From: Clostridia bacterium
Lineage (GTDB): Bacteria > Bacillota > TC1 > UBA5767
Assembly (NCBI GenBank): GCA_016887505.1
Contig: CP069393.1
Span: forward strand, 620,001-684,000
DNA: 64,000 bases
Direction: 5' to 3'
Positions 16,104 through 23,822 of the stretch are shown here, piece by piece. The notes beneath the pieces are model-generated. The model made no database searches and had not been told where the DNA came from. It was given only the letters and a program-made list of their open reading frames with translations. Each line of letters begins with the position of its first letter. The first letter of the stretch is position 1. A program made the translations under genes and the position numbers.

Positions 16104-17170
16104 TGAAAGATAGATTGAAACTTCTGATTCACCCTGCGATTGCTATCGCAATATCCTTAGCCATTGGTGCTTTAATTCTTTTAGTAGCAGGTTATGATGT
16201 GGGCAAAGCATTCCTAGCTATTTGGAATGCGTCATTCAGAAATTTGAGAACCATAACGACTACATTCAATAAATCTTCACCATTGTTGTATGTAGGTTTG
16301 GCTGTGGCGATATCCTTTAGAGGCAATGTATTCAATATTGGAGCGGAAGGTCAGCTTCTCATGGGAGCCGTATTTGCAACCTTCGTGGGACTTTATTTAC
16401 AATTTCTTCCTGGCTTTTTATTGATCGCCTTGATGCTGCTAGCGGGTTGTGTAGGCGGTGCATTGTGGGCCTTTATTCCTGGCTATCTGAAAGCTAAATA
16501 TGATGTAAGTGAAGTTATAACCACCATTATGTTTAACTATATTGCACTCAATTTCATTGGGTATTTGGTCCGTGGACCTATTCGAGATACTAGCCAAGCA
16601 GAACCACAGACTGTTGCGATTGCCAAACAAGGATTTCTTCCCTCATTAATTCCTGGTACGCCATTACATTTAGGGTATTTATTAGGTATTATCTTGGCTA
16701 TTGGTTTGTTCTATCTTCTATTTAAAACCTATATTGGGTATGAAGTAAGGGCAGTTGGCCTTAACAAGAGTGCGGCAAAGGTCGCAGGTATTAATGTTCA
16801 AAAAACCATCGTTGGTACCATGCTTATATCTGGCGCATTGGCTGGTTTGGGCGGAGCGATAGAATTGGCCAATATTCACTACTTATTAGAAGGAATTTCT
16901 CCAGGATATGGCTTTACTGGTATTGCAATCGCGGTTTTGGCAAATTCCAACCCAATTGGGGTAATATTCAGTTCATTCTTGTTTGGTTTTTTAAATGCAG
17001 GAGCTACTTCCATGCAACGATCTGCTGGTGTATCTGCTTCATTTGTACAAATTTTCCAAGGTATTATGATTATTGCTATTGCCTTGGCTAGCGTGAATAA
17101 AACAAAACTTACTAAAAAAATAAAGAAAACGCTAAGCCAGGATACGACAAAAACTAGGGAGGTGGAGTAA
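16103..17170 (+). CDS. Nucleoside ABC importer, permease 1
   Basis: This 355-residue inner-membrane permease of the BPD_transp_2 class has about ten hydrophobic helices. Family-typical segments are RGNVFNIGAEGQLLMGA, the NYIALNFIGYLVRGP region and VRAVGLNKSAAKVAGINV, the cytoplasmic coupling loop contacting the ATPase. The C-terminus is a Lys-rich tail. It overlaps the ATPase stop by one base and precedes the second permease by 2 bp. Confidence 0.94.
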   Translation: MKDRLKLLIHPAIAIAISLAIGALILLVAGYDVGKAFLAIWNASFRNLRTITTTFNKSSPLLYVGLAVAISFRGNVFNIGAEGQLLMGAVFATFVGLYLQFLPGFLLIALMLLAGCVGGALWAFIPGYLKAKYDVSEVITTIMFNYIALNFIGYLVRGPIRDTSQAEPQTVAIAKQGFLPSLIPGTPLHLGYLLGIILAIGLFYLLFKTYIGYEVRAVGLNKSAAKVAGINVQKTIVGTMLISGALAGLGGAIELANIHYLLEGISPGYGFTGIAIAVLANSNPIGVIFSSFLFGFLNAGATSMQRSAGVSASFVQIFQGIMIIAIALASVNKTKLTKKIKKTLSQDTTKTREVE

Positions 17171-17172
17171 AC

Positions 17173-18108
17173 ATGTCAGAATTGCAATTTATAAATTTTC
17201 TTGCTTCTTCTGTACGCATGGCCACGCCACTATTATTGGCTTCTCTAGGGCTAGTAATTTCAGAACGATCAGGATTGATTAATATTGGTGTAGAAGGTAT
17301 CATGCTTATGGCTGCTTTTGCTGGATATGCTGGTTCTAAGCTAGCAGGAGGCTATTGGTATGGATTGATTGTCGCCATTTTGGTTTCAATGGTCATTATA
17401 TCAATATTTGCCGTCACCACAATTAAGTATAAGTCACAGCAGGTCATCATTGGTGCAGCACTGAACATGTTTTGCGCAGGGCTCAGTAGTTTCTTGTATC
17501 GGTTAATATTCTACAATACGGGACGTTTTGATGAAGGTATTGCCGCAGCAAGCTTTCCGAATGTTAGTATACCGGTACTGTCAAAAATACCCATATTGGG
17601 ACCAGTATTTTTCAACCATAACTTATTGGTCTATTTCTCATACATAATGGTGATTGTCTTATGGATTGTAATCAACAAGACTTCGATAGGACTCAAAGTA
17701 ATTGCAGCAGGTGAACATCCTAAAGCGGCGGAAAGCTTGGGCATAAATGTAATTCACGTCAGATATTTGGCAACCTTATTTTCAGGTGTCATGATGGGTG
17801 TCGCCGGTGCATATCTATCAATTGCACAAGCTTCATCATTTGGTGAGGATATGACCTCAGGACGTGGCTTTATCGCCATGGCTGTCGTTATTTTAGGAAA
17901 ATGGAGCCCAATCGGATCCATGTTCGGTGCGCTTTTCTTCGGAGCAGCGACTGCTTTGCAACTCATGTTTCAAATTACTGGTGTGGAAATACCAAGAAAT
18001 GTAATCATGATGATACCCTATATTGCAACAGTAATAGCGGTGTTGGCAGTGAGTCAGAACAAAGTAGGGGCGCCGAGTGCCTTGGGTGTACCGTACGAAA
18101 AATCCTGA
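17173..18108 (+). CDS. Nucleoside ABC importer, permease 2
   Basis: This 311-residue paralogue of the first permease has SERSGLINIGVEGIMLMAAF near the N-terminus and the coupling loop VIAAGEHPKAAESLGINV. The two permeases presumably form a heterodimeric channel. AGGGAGGTGG in the end of the previous gene supplies the ribosome binding site. The lipoprotein gene starts 49 bp later. Confidence 0.94.
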   Translation: MSELQFINFLASSVRMATPLLLASLGLVISERSGLINIGVEGIMLMAAFAGYAGSKLAGGYWYGLIVAILVSMVIISIFAVTTIKYKSQQVIIGAALNMFCAGLSSFLYRLIFYNTGRFDEGIAAASFPNVSIPVLSKIPILGPVFFNHNLLVYFSYIMVIVLWIVINKTSIGLKVIAAGEHPKAAESLGINVIHVRYLATLFSGVMMGVAGAYLSIAQASSFGEDMTSGRGFIAMAVVILGKWSPIGSMFGALFFGAATALQLMFQITGVEIPRNVIMMIPYIATVIAVLAVSQNKVGAPSALGVPYEKS

Positions 18109-18157
18109 TAGAGAACAACGAAGGTTGTCTTTATAATAAAATTTAGGAGGAAATTGA

Positions 18158-19168
18158 ATGAAGAAAGTATTTGCAGTACTATTGGTAGTGATGATGCTTG
18201 CCTCTGTTGTAGGTTGTGCCGGTGGCGATGAAGGTGCAGTTAGGGTTACAGAACCGGAAGATTTGAAAATGGCTACATTGCTTCCATCTTCACCGACTGA
18301 CGGTGGTTGGGGACAAACTGGTGCTAATGCCATCAACGCAGCAAAAGAATATTTTGGCTGTGAAGCTGTTATCGTAGAAGCTGGAACCGCGGATCTTATG
18401 AAATCGGAAGCTGTTTCTTTAGCTGAAGAAGGTTTCAATATTATCATTGGTCATGGTGGTCAGTATGCAGCTCCGTTTGCAGAAATTTCTGCTGACTATC
18501 CCAACACATATTTCTTTACCGCTGGTGGAGATATTGTAACGGAAAACCAAATGCCTGTAGAATTCATGGTTGAAGAATTAACCTACATCATGGGTGCAAT
18601 GGCAGCAAACATTTCAGAAACTGGTGTTGTTGGCCTTACTGTGGGTGGAGAATATCCTTCCTACACCAAAACGTCTAGAGGTTTTGAACTAGGCGCTAAA
18701 GCAACTGATCCTGATATTGAAATATTGTATGCTGCAACCCAAGACTCAAGTGATATGAACGAAGCGTATGAAATTGCAATGGCTCAGATTGATGCCGGCG
18801 CAGATATCATTTGGACCAATGCCAACCAATCTTCTTTGGGTTCAATTCAAGCAGCCAAAGAACGTGGCGTTTATGTTTTCGGAATGGTTCAAGACCAAAA
18901 AGCGGAAGCTCCTGACTTGGTAATTGCTTCTGTAGTACAAGACTTTAATGGTTTTGCTATTGCAATTGGCGAAAGATACCTTAATGATTCTCTAAACGGA
19001 GAAACCATCAAGATCAGAGCCGGAGTAGACGATGAGAGCTTATACTGGGCTTGGAATGACGCTGTAAAAGATACTCTTCCGGAAGATGTAGTTGGATTGT
19101 ATGATGAATTGCTTCCTAAGATTCAAAGTGGAGAAATCTATGTACCAAGTGAAACCGAAGGCTGGTGA
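18158..19168 (+). CDS. BMP-family nucleoside-binding lipoprotein
   Basis: This 336-residue extracellular substrate-binding lipoprotein of the BMP/PnrA/Med family serves the importer encoded upstream. A signal peptide with lipobox VVGC puts the lipid-modified Cys at position 20. Binding-protein features are LPSSPTDGGWGQTGANA, IIIGHGGQYAAPFAEI and the late FGMVQDQKAEAPDLVIASVVQD. Family knowledge gives purine or pyrimidine nucleosides as ligands; the nearby deoC and deoxynucleotidase-like gene fit that. The operon ends in a strong terminator at 19198. A diverged copy of this domain forms the C-terminus of the next gene. Confidence 0.95.
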   Translation: MKKVFAVLLVVMMLASVVGCAGGDEGAVRVTEPEDLKMATLLPSSPTDGGWGQTGANAINAAKEYFGCEAVIVEAGTADLMKSEAVSLAEEGFNIIIGHGGQYAAPFAEISADYPNTYFFTAGGDIVTENQMPVEFMVEELTYIMGAMAANISETGVVGLTVGGEYPSYTKTSRGFELGAKATDPDIEILYAATQDSSDMNEAYEIAMAQIDAGADIIWTNANQSSLGSIQAAKERGVYVFGMVQDQKAEAPDLVIASVVQDFNGFAIAIGERYLNDSLNGETIKIRAGVDDESLYWAWNDAVKDTLPEDVVGLYDELLPKIQSGEIYVPSETEGW

Positions 19169-19197
19169 TTCTAGATAAACACCATAAGTAAAACAGG

Positions 19198-19226
19198 GGA
19201 CCCGAACAATGTTCGGGTCCTTTATT
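19198..19226 (+). terminator. Terminator of the nucleoside importer operon
   Basis: A 10-bp perfect stem GGACCCGAAC / GTTCGGGTCC with loop AAT is followed by TTTATT. Confidence 0.92.
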
Positions 19227-19273
19227 GTATATAACTTTATTCTGTGGAAATCTTTCATAGTGGACTTATAAAA

Positions 19274-19282
19274 TGGTATAAT
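19274..19282 (+). promoter_or_regulatory. Extended -10 promoter of the J-like/BMP fusion gene
   Basis: TGGTATAAT is a perfect extended -10. A weak TTCATA lies 17 bp further upstream. The gene thus has its own promoter, separate from the importer. Confidence 0.65.
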
Positions 19283-19312
19283 CGATAAGAAGAAAGAGGA
19301 AAGGAACCGCAT

Positions 19313-20638
19313 ATGGACCGTTATCATTTCATAGACTACTACAAAGTCCTGAGTGTAGAACGAAATGCTTCAAAACAGGAAATTGAAGAATCTTACAAAT
19401 TGCTAGCCTTTCGTTATAAGATGAAGGATATTTTGCCAGAAGCCACGGATGCAGATCAGAGAAAAGAACTGATTGATAAAGCGTATACTATCCTAATTGA
19501 TTCCAAAAAGAAAAAAGAATATGATGCAATATATGATGATGTATACGGAAGATTAAAGAATCAAGAAACAGAAATACCAAAAATTAGAAGACGCAAGAGC
19601 CCCCAACATTTGAAAAGCATAATTGCCTTTGTAATGATAAGTATGGTGTTGGTATTATCCTTTATTGCAGTGAATGGCATTGATAAAGAAACCGAACAAG
19701 AAGACCCTAGCACAATTTTAGCAGGTGATGATGGAGTCTTTAAAGTAGCCCTTCTCGTTCCCAGTACTATTACCGATGGTGGATGGTCAGAATCAGCATA
19801 TCAAGGGCTCTTACAGATTGAAAGGGAATTGAATGCCCAAGTTATTTATACGGAAGTGGTCAGCAAAGAAGAAATTATTGAGAAGGCCAATCAATATGGG
19901 CAAGAAAACTATGATTTGATTATTGGTCATGGATACCAATATTCTGAACCCTTTAAGGATATTTCTCCTAAATACAAAGATAGTATTTATATTACCAATG
20001 GCGGAAAGTACATCAACAATAATTTGACAGCCATAGAATTCGAATTGGAAAAAGTTAGCTATATTGCAGGAGCTGTAGCTGCTAAGCTAACAAACACCAA
20101 TATTTTAGGTTGCATCGGTGGAGAGAATATACCTTCCGTATCCAAGACCTTCCTTGGATTTAAGCTGGGCGCCAAAAGCATTAATCCAGATATACAGGTA
20201 AGTATCAGCTATATTGGAAGTTGGAATGATCCAAGAGCAGGATATGAAGAAGCACTAAGAATGATTCGAACTGGAGCTGATGTTTTGTATGGAAATGCAA
20301 ATGCTACAGGTTTAGGCGTGATTCAGGCTGCTGATGAAAATCAAGTCTACGTATTTGGTCAGGATTCCGACCAATCAGCCTATTCGCCAGATTATCTAGT
20401 AGCTTCCATGTTTCAGGATACGCCCAATACATATATGATGGTGGCAAGGAGTATTTCAGAAAATAGGTTTGATAATGGGGAACGAATTGTAGTGGGTTTT
20501 GAGGATGAATACGTCAAGCTACTTTGGAATAATAATGTAAAACAAAATTTACCAGAAAGTGTATTGGCTATAGAGCAGGCCATAAAGGAAGAGTTTATTA
20601 CTGGTAATTTAGAAATCCCTGGTGAAAAGGATATGTAA
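19313..20638 (+). CDS. Membrane protein: degenerate J-like domain, one TM helix, BMP-type binding domain
   Basis: The 441-residue protein has an unusual domain order. Residues 8-80 match a DnaJ J domain (DYYKVLSVERNASKQEIEES, then a helix ending KKKEYD), but the HPD loop is replaced by KMK (36-38). A basic stretch (RRRK, 92-95) precedes one transmembrane helix (about 102-121). Residues 143-441 form a BMP-family binding domain with LLVPSTITDGGWSESAYQG and IIGHGYQYSEPF, clearly related to the lipoprotein encoded just upstream. The positive-inside rule places the J-like part in the cytoplasm and the binding domain outside. I infer a nucleoside sensor or receptor. Without HPD, canonical DnaK stimulation is unlikely. 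It has its own promoter and terminator. Confidence 0.9.
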   Translation: MDRYHFIDYYKVLSVERNASKQEIEESYKLLAFRYKMKDILPEATDADQRKELIDKAYTILIDSKKKKEYDAIYDDVYGRLKNQETEIPKIRRRKSPQHLKSIIAFVMISMVLVLSFIAVNGIDKETEQEDPSTILAGDDGVFKVALLVPSTITDGGWSESAYQGLLQIERELNAQVIYTEVVSKEEIIEKANQYGQENYDLIIGHGYQYSEPFKDISPKYKDSIYITNGGKYINNNLTAIEFELEKVSYIAGAVAAKLTNTNILGCIGGENIPSVSKTFLGFKLGAKSINPDIQVSISYIGSWNDPRAGYEEALRMIRTGADVLYGNANATGLGVIQAADENQVYVFGQDSDQSAYSPDYLVASMFQDTPNTYMMVARSISENRFDNGERIVVGFEDEYVKLLWNNNVKQNLPESVLAIEQAIKEEFITGNLEIPGEKDM

Positions 20639-20642
20639 AATA

Positions 20643-20669
20643 AAAAAAGTCGCTAATGCGGCTTTTTTT
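20643..20669. terminator. Terminator between J-BMP gene and lacI, usable in both directions
   Basis: An A-run, stem around AGTCGC/GCGGCT with loop TAAT (one G-U pair), then seven T. The final T-run touches the stop codon of the convergent lacI gene. Confidence 0.75.
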
Positions 20670-21678
20670 AACAGGATTCTCTTACAATAAGGGTTGGTGG
20701 AAGGTAGATTCTTTGGGGTGGCAGATTGGGGTTAGAAATTTTATTCAAAAGAATTCGAGCTGCCGTTTTACCTAAGTCTTCAGTAGGTACTTTTATACTG
20801 GTAAGGGATGGGCTAAAATATTTAGAAAAAGAAATATCATCACTGCCTATGATGGCAAAGTCTTTGGGAATCCGATAACCCTTATCTAGTATCGCTCTGC
20901 TGATACCAATGGCAATTAAGTCGTTGATACACAAAAAGACTCGCGGTAGTTTTTGACCAGATTGCAAAAGGTTCGTCATCAACCGATAGGACTCATCAAT
21001 AGTATCGAATGAACTTTCATAGATCCATTCATCTTTTAAGTTTAAATCAAAGTCAGATAGAAGTTCTCTTATATATTTTAACTTATGCCTTGTAATTTCT
21101 ATATGATGTCCTCCATGGATAATACCGATATCGGTGTAACCTCTTTTTTTAAGATGTTCAAATGTAAGCCAAATACCAGTACGTTCATCAACCAAGACGC
21201 TGTCTAATTCCTTAATATCAGGATTGGGGTTGATACATACCATTGGTTTGGTTAAATTTGGGATACCTGGTATAAAATGTGAGTTCATAAATAGAGTACC
21301 CGCTACAATCATTCCATCAAAAAAGCCTTCATTACCAAGGTCATCGATAACTTTGAAAAGCTGATCAGGGTCGTTTAGATGCTGATTCACATTATGGGCA
21401 TGCAAATAATAACCATATTCAGTAAACACAGATTCGGCTCCCTTGACTAACTCAAAGAAAAACGGATTCACCAGGTTTGGAATGATCATTACAATATTGT
21501 TGGTGCGTCCAGGAGAGGCCAAATTGCGAGCGAATGGATTTAAACTGTATTGGTTATCATCAATAATGCGCATAACCCGTTCCAAGGTATCTTTTTTTAC
21601 TTTTTCAGGGTTGTTCAGAGCCCGTGAGACAGTGGCGGTGGAAACGCCTGCCTGCTTGGCGATGTCTTTTATATTCAT
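20668..21678 (-). CDS. LacI-family transcriptional regulator
   Basis: The 336-residue repressor has an N-terminal LacI helix-turn-helix and hinge (MNIKDIAKQAGVSTATVSRALNNP, residues 1-24 and on to about 60), followed by a periplasmic-binding-protein-like effector domain. AAAGGA precedes the ATG. TGTAA-N4-TTACA palindromes in its upstream region (21743, 21834) and before the nucleoside importer (14531) are the likely targets. A nucleoside or deoxyribose-derived effector is inferred from neighbours only. An extended -10 TGTTACAAT lies on the minus strand at 21715-21707. Confidence 0.93.
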   Translation of the reverse strand: MNIKDIAKQAGVSTATVSRALNNPEKVKKDTLERVMRIIDDNQYSLNPFARNLASPGRTNNIVMIIPNLVNPFFFELVKGAESVFTEYGYYLHAHNVNQHLNDPDQLFKVIDDLGNEGFFDGMIVAGTLFMNSHFIPGIPNLTKPMVCINPNPDIKELDSVLVDERTGIWLTFEHLKKRGYTDIGIIHGGHHIEITRHKLKYIRELLSDFDLNLKDEWIYESSFDTIDESYRLMTNLLQSGQKLPRVFLCINDLIAIGISRAILDKGYRIPKDFAIIGSDDISFSKYFSPSLTSIKVPTEDLGKTAARILLNKISNPNLPPQRIYLPPTLIVRESC

Positions 21679-21706
21679 AATTATCCTTTGATTCGTTATT
21701 ACTAAT

Positions 21707-21715
21707 ATTGTAACA
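21707..21715 (-). promoter_or_regulatory. Extended -10 promoter of lacI
   Basis: Read on the minus strand, TGTTACAAT fits TGnTATAAT with one mismatch and lies 29 bp before the lacI ATG. Confidence 0.5.
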
Positions 21716-21742
21716 GAATAGATATAAAAGAACCATTATTTA

Positions 21743-21756
21743 TGTAAAGGGTTACA
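21743..21756. promoter_or_regulatory. LacI-family operator, lacI-proximal copy
   Basis: TGTAAAGGGTTACA shares the arms TGTAA and TTACA with the sites at 14531 and 21834. It lies about 30 bp upstream of the lacI -10. Confidence 0.6.
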
Positions 21757-21833
21757 TTTTCCAAATGAAGAAATCGGTCAATAGAATTTATTAGATTAGA
21801 CTGGAAAAGAACCTTGTTTCAGAGTATTATTAA

Positions 21834-21847
21834 TGTAATTAGTTACA
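21834..21847. promoter_or_regulatory. LacI-family operator, flavoprotein-proximal copy
   Basis: TGTAATTAGTTACA has the same arms and spacing as the two other sites and lies 24 bp before the ATG of the flavoprotein gene. Repressor bound there could block transcription start or elongation. Confidence 0.6.
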
Positions 21848-21870
21848 TCAAAAAAATTATGGAGGTTATG

Positions 21871-22485
21871 ATGGCAAAAATAATTGGAGTATGTGGTAGT
21901 ACAAGAAAGAATGCAACAGAGTATGCACTAGTAGAAGCTCTGAAGGAAGCTGAAAAAGTAGATGGTATTGAAACGGAAATGATATCGATCCGTGGTAAAA
22001 AAATAAGCCCTTGCATTCACTGCGATAAATGCATCAAGGATGAGTTTCTAGGTTGCTCAATTTACAAAGATGATGATATGAATGAACTGTTTCACAAATG
22101 CTTAGAAGCAGATGGTATAATTTTTGCCTCGCCAGTATTTGAAATGGGAATTAGTCCACAACTTAGTGCTTTCATGTCAAGATTTCGCTCATGCTACCTT
22201 GATTTAAGAAATGACCCTGAAGTATATGGTAAACATGTAGGGGCAGCTATAGCGGTAGGTGGAACCAGAAATGGTGGTCAAGAAATGACCATAGCTTGTA
22301 TGCATAACTTTTTCCATACGCATGGCTACGTAGTTACCGGTGGTGCCTTGGGCGTTTATGCTGGCGCAGCAGTATGGTCTCAAGACAATACTAAGTTTGA
22401 TGATAGCATTGATCCTATTGGCATTGAAAATGCTCGTAAATTAGGTGGTAAGGTTGCAAGAACAGTTTTGCAAATGCATAAATAA
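21871..22485 (+). CDS. Iron-sulfur flavoprotein (NADPH-dependent FMN reductase family)
   Basis: The 204-residue protein has a flavodoxin-like FMN-binding fold (IIGVCGSTRKNATEYAL phosphate loop; FASPVFEMGISPQLSAFMSR). It also has a compact cysteine motif C-x2-C-x2-C-x7-C at C48, C51, C54 and C62, as in Methanosarcina-type iron-sulfur flavoproteins that bind a 4Fe-4S cluster. It is thus a probable electron carrier or oxidoreductase of an anaerobe. The ATG at 21871 is chosen since GGAGG lies 5 bp upstream; a longer frame from 21814 would run through the operator. A terminator follows at 22490. Its divergent position to lacI and the operator suggest LacI control. Confidence 0.88.
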   Translation: MAKIIGVCGSTRKNATEYALVEALKEAEKVDGIETEMISIRGKKISPCIHCDKCIKDEFLGCSIYKDDDMNELFHKCLEADGIIFASPVFEMGISPQLSAFMSRFRSCYLDLRNDPEVYGKHVGAAIAVGGTRNGGQEMTIACMHNFFHTHGYVVTGGALGVYAGAAVWSQDNTKFDDSIDPIGIENARKLGGKVARTVLQMHK

Positions 22486-22489
22486 GATG

Positions 22490-22516
22490 AAGGAGCTTCG
22501 GCTCCTTTTATTTTTG
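22490..22516 (+). terminator. Terminator after flavoprotein gene
   Basis: Stem AAGGAGC / GCTCCTT with a stable TTCG tetraloop, followed by a T-rich tract. Confidence 0.9.
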
Positions 22517-22524
22517 CCATTAGA

Positions 22525-22533
22525 TGTTATAAT
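22525..22533 (+). promoter_or_regulatory. Extended -10 promoter of deoxynucleotidase-like gene
   Basis: TGTTATAAT is a perfect extended -10, 42 bp before the ATG at 22576. Confidence 0.6.
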
Positions 22534-22575
22534 TTGTAAAAGATTGAATAGAATGAATTATGCGGAAAGGTTGGA

Positions 22576-23151
22576 ATGAAAATGAAAAAACTTAAGATTG
22601 GTATTGATTTAGATGGTGTGGTGTTTCGCACCCTAGACAAAGTACTTGAAAGATACAACGAGGATAAGGGAACAGAATACGTATCTGACCAAATTAAGGA
22701 TTGGAATACTCATGAATGGATGGAGGGGGATGCTAGTGTCTATGACTATTTTTGTGATCCCAAAACATTCATAGACCTACCCATTAACGAAAATGCAATC
22801 GAGGTACTTTATCGTTTGGATAAAAAGCATGATGTATACATTGTGACAGATACACATTATCATTGTTTGGATACACGAATGAATGAACTGTTTAGAATCT
22901 TCCCAAAAGAAAAATTTTCTTTTATGGAACATAGAAAGATTTTTATTGGAAAGTTTAAGGAAATGCTTATGCTGGATGTACTCTTAGACGATAAGCCAGA
23001 AAATGTTATGCATTTTAATAACAGGGGATATGGCAAGGCCATCATGTATGATTGGGTACTCAATCGATATGTAAAGGATGTAGACCGAGTTTACAGTTGG
23101 TTGGAGTTTGAAAAGAGAATCGAAGAGATGGAAAAGCAAGAAAGAAGTTAG
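22576..23151 (+). CDS. 5'(3')-deoxyribonucleotidase-like HAD phosphatase (NT5C type)
   Basis: This 191-residue protein belongs to the HAD superfamily, close to the NT5C deoxyribonucleotidase group that dephosphorylates deoxynucleoside monophosphates. The catalytic DxD motif is D11-L-D13 (IGIDLDGVVF). Motif II is near VYIVTDTHY and the acidic motif IV is VLLDDKPEN. AAAGG precedes the ATG. Convergent deoC shares the terminator at 23135-23168, and both point to (deoxy)nucleoside salvage. Exact substrate specificity cannot be read from the sequence. Confidence 0.8.
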   Translation: MKMKKLKIGIDLDGVVFRTLDKVLERYNEDKGTEYVSDQIKDWNTHEWMEGDASVYDYFCDPKTFIDLPINENAIEVLYRLDKKHDVYIVTDTHYHCLDTRMNELFRIFPKEKFSFMEHRKIFIGKFKEMLMLDVLLDDKPENVMHFNNRGYGKAIMYDWVLNRYVKDVDRVYSWLEFEKRIEEMEKQERS

Positions 23152-23168
23152 TTAACTTCTTTCTTGCT
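23135..23168. terminator. Bidirectional terminator inside the overlapping 3' ends of two genes
   Basis: A 16-bp perfect inverted repeat (23135-23150 with 23153-23168) with a 2-bp centre covers both stop codons. The T/C-rich flank on the right side serves the plus strand. It encodes the last residues of both proteins. Confidence 0.8.
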
Positions 23169-23822
23169 TTCTTTTATAATTGCAACACTTGCACTAGCGC
23201 CAATCCGAGTAGCTCCAGCTTCAATCATGGCAAGGGTATCGCCTAGAGTACGAATACCTCCAGATGCTTTAACACCAAGATTCGGCCCTACCGTATCGCG
23301 CATCAGCTTAACATGATGCGTAGTCGCACCGGCACTAGAAAATCCTGTTGAAGTTTTAACAAAATCAGCTCCAGCCTGCATGGACATCTGGCAAGCCTTA
23401 ATAATTTGTTCATCTGTTAGCAGACAGGTTTCTAAAATAACCTTTAGTGTGATTTTTTGGCCACAAGCTTTTTTCACTTCTAATATTTCTTGCTTTAATT
23501 TATCCCATTTGCCATCCAATGCATACGATACATTGATGACCATATCTACTTCCTCAGCCCCCATTGTGACTGCATCTTTGGCTTCAAAGACTTTTGCTTT
23601 CGTGCTCATAGAGCCTAAGGGAAAGCCGATTACTGTGCATACAGCTGTATCACTTCCAGCTAGAATATCTTTTGCCAGGGGGATGTGACATGGGTTAATA
23701 CACACGGAAATAAAATTATACTCCAGTGCCTGGGCGCACAATTCACGAATCTGTGCTTCCGTAGTCTGTGGTTTAAGAGCTGTGTGATCAAAATAACGAT
23801 TTAAAGACTCAATCTTTAACAT
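23148..23822 (-). CDS. deoC: Deoxyribose-phosphate aldolase
   Basis: The 224-residue DeoC cleaves 2-deoxyribose 5-phosphate into glyceraldehyde 3-phosphate and acetaldehyde, the end of deoxynucleoside breakdown. The TIM-barrel catalytic residues are visible: D93 in EEVDMVINV, Schiff-base K156 in ADFVKTSTGF, and the lysine in GVKASGGIRT. The start at 23822 follows AAGGGG; a longer frame from 23873 would extend into the upstream gene. It overlaps the end of the 23816-24523 gene by 7 bp, so it is the last gene of a three-gene minus-strand operon. Phosphopentomutase and phosphorylase genes are not in the window. Confidence 0.96.
   Translation of the reverse strand: MLKIESLNRYFDHTALKPQTTEAQIRELCAQALEYNFISVCINPCHIPLAKDILAGSDTAVCTVIGFPLGSMSTKAKVFEAKDAVTMGAEEVDMVINVSYALDGKWDKLKQEILEVKKACGQKITLKVILETCLLTDEQIIKACQMSMQAGADFVKTSTGFSSAGATTHHVKLMRDTVGPNLGVKASGGIRTLGDTLAMIEAGATRIGASASVAIIKESKKEVN

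Noticed and set aside
17893-18447. Minus-strand 184-residue frame across permease 2 and BMP lipoprotein
   Set aside because: It is antisense to two well-supported genes and lacks a ribosome binding site.
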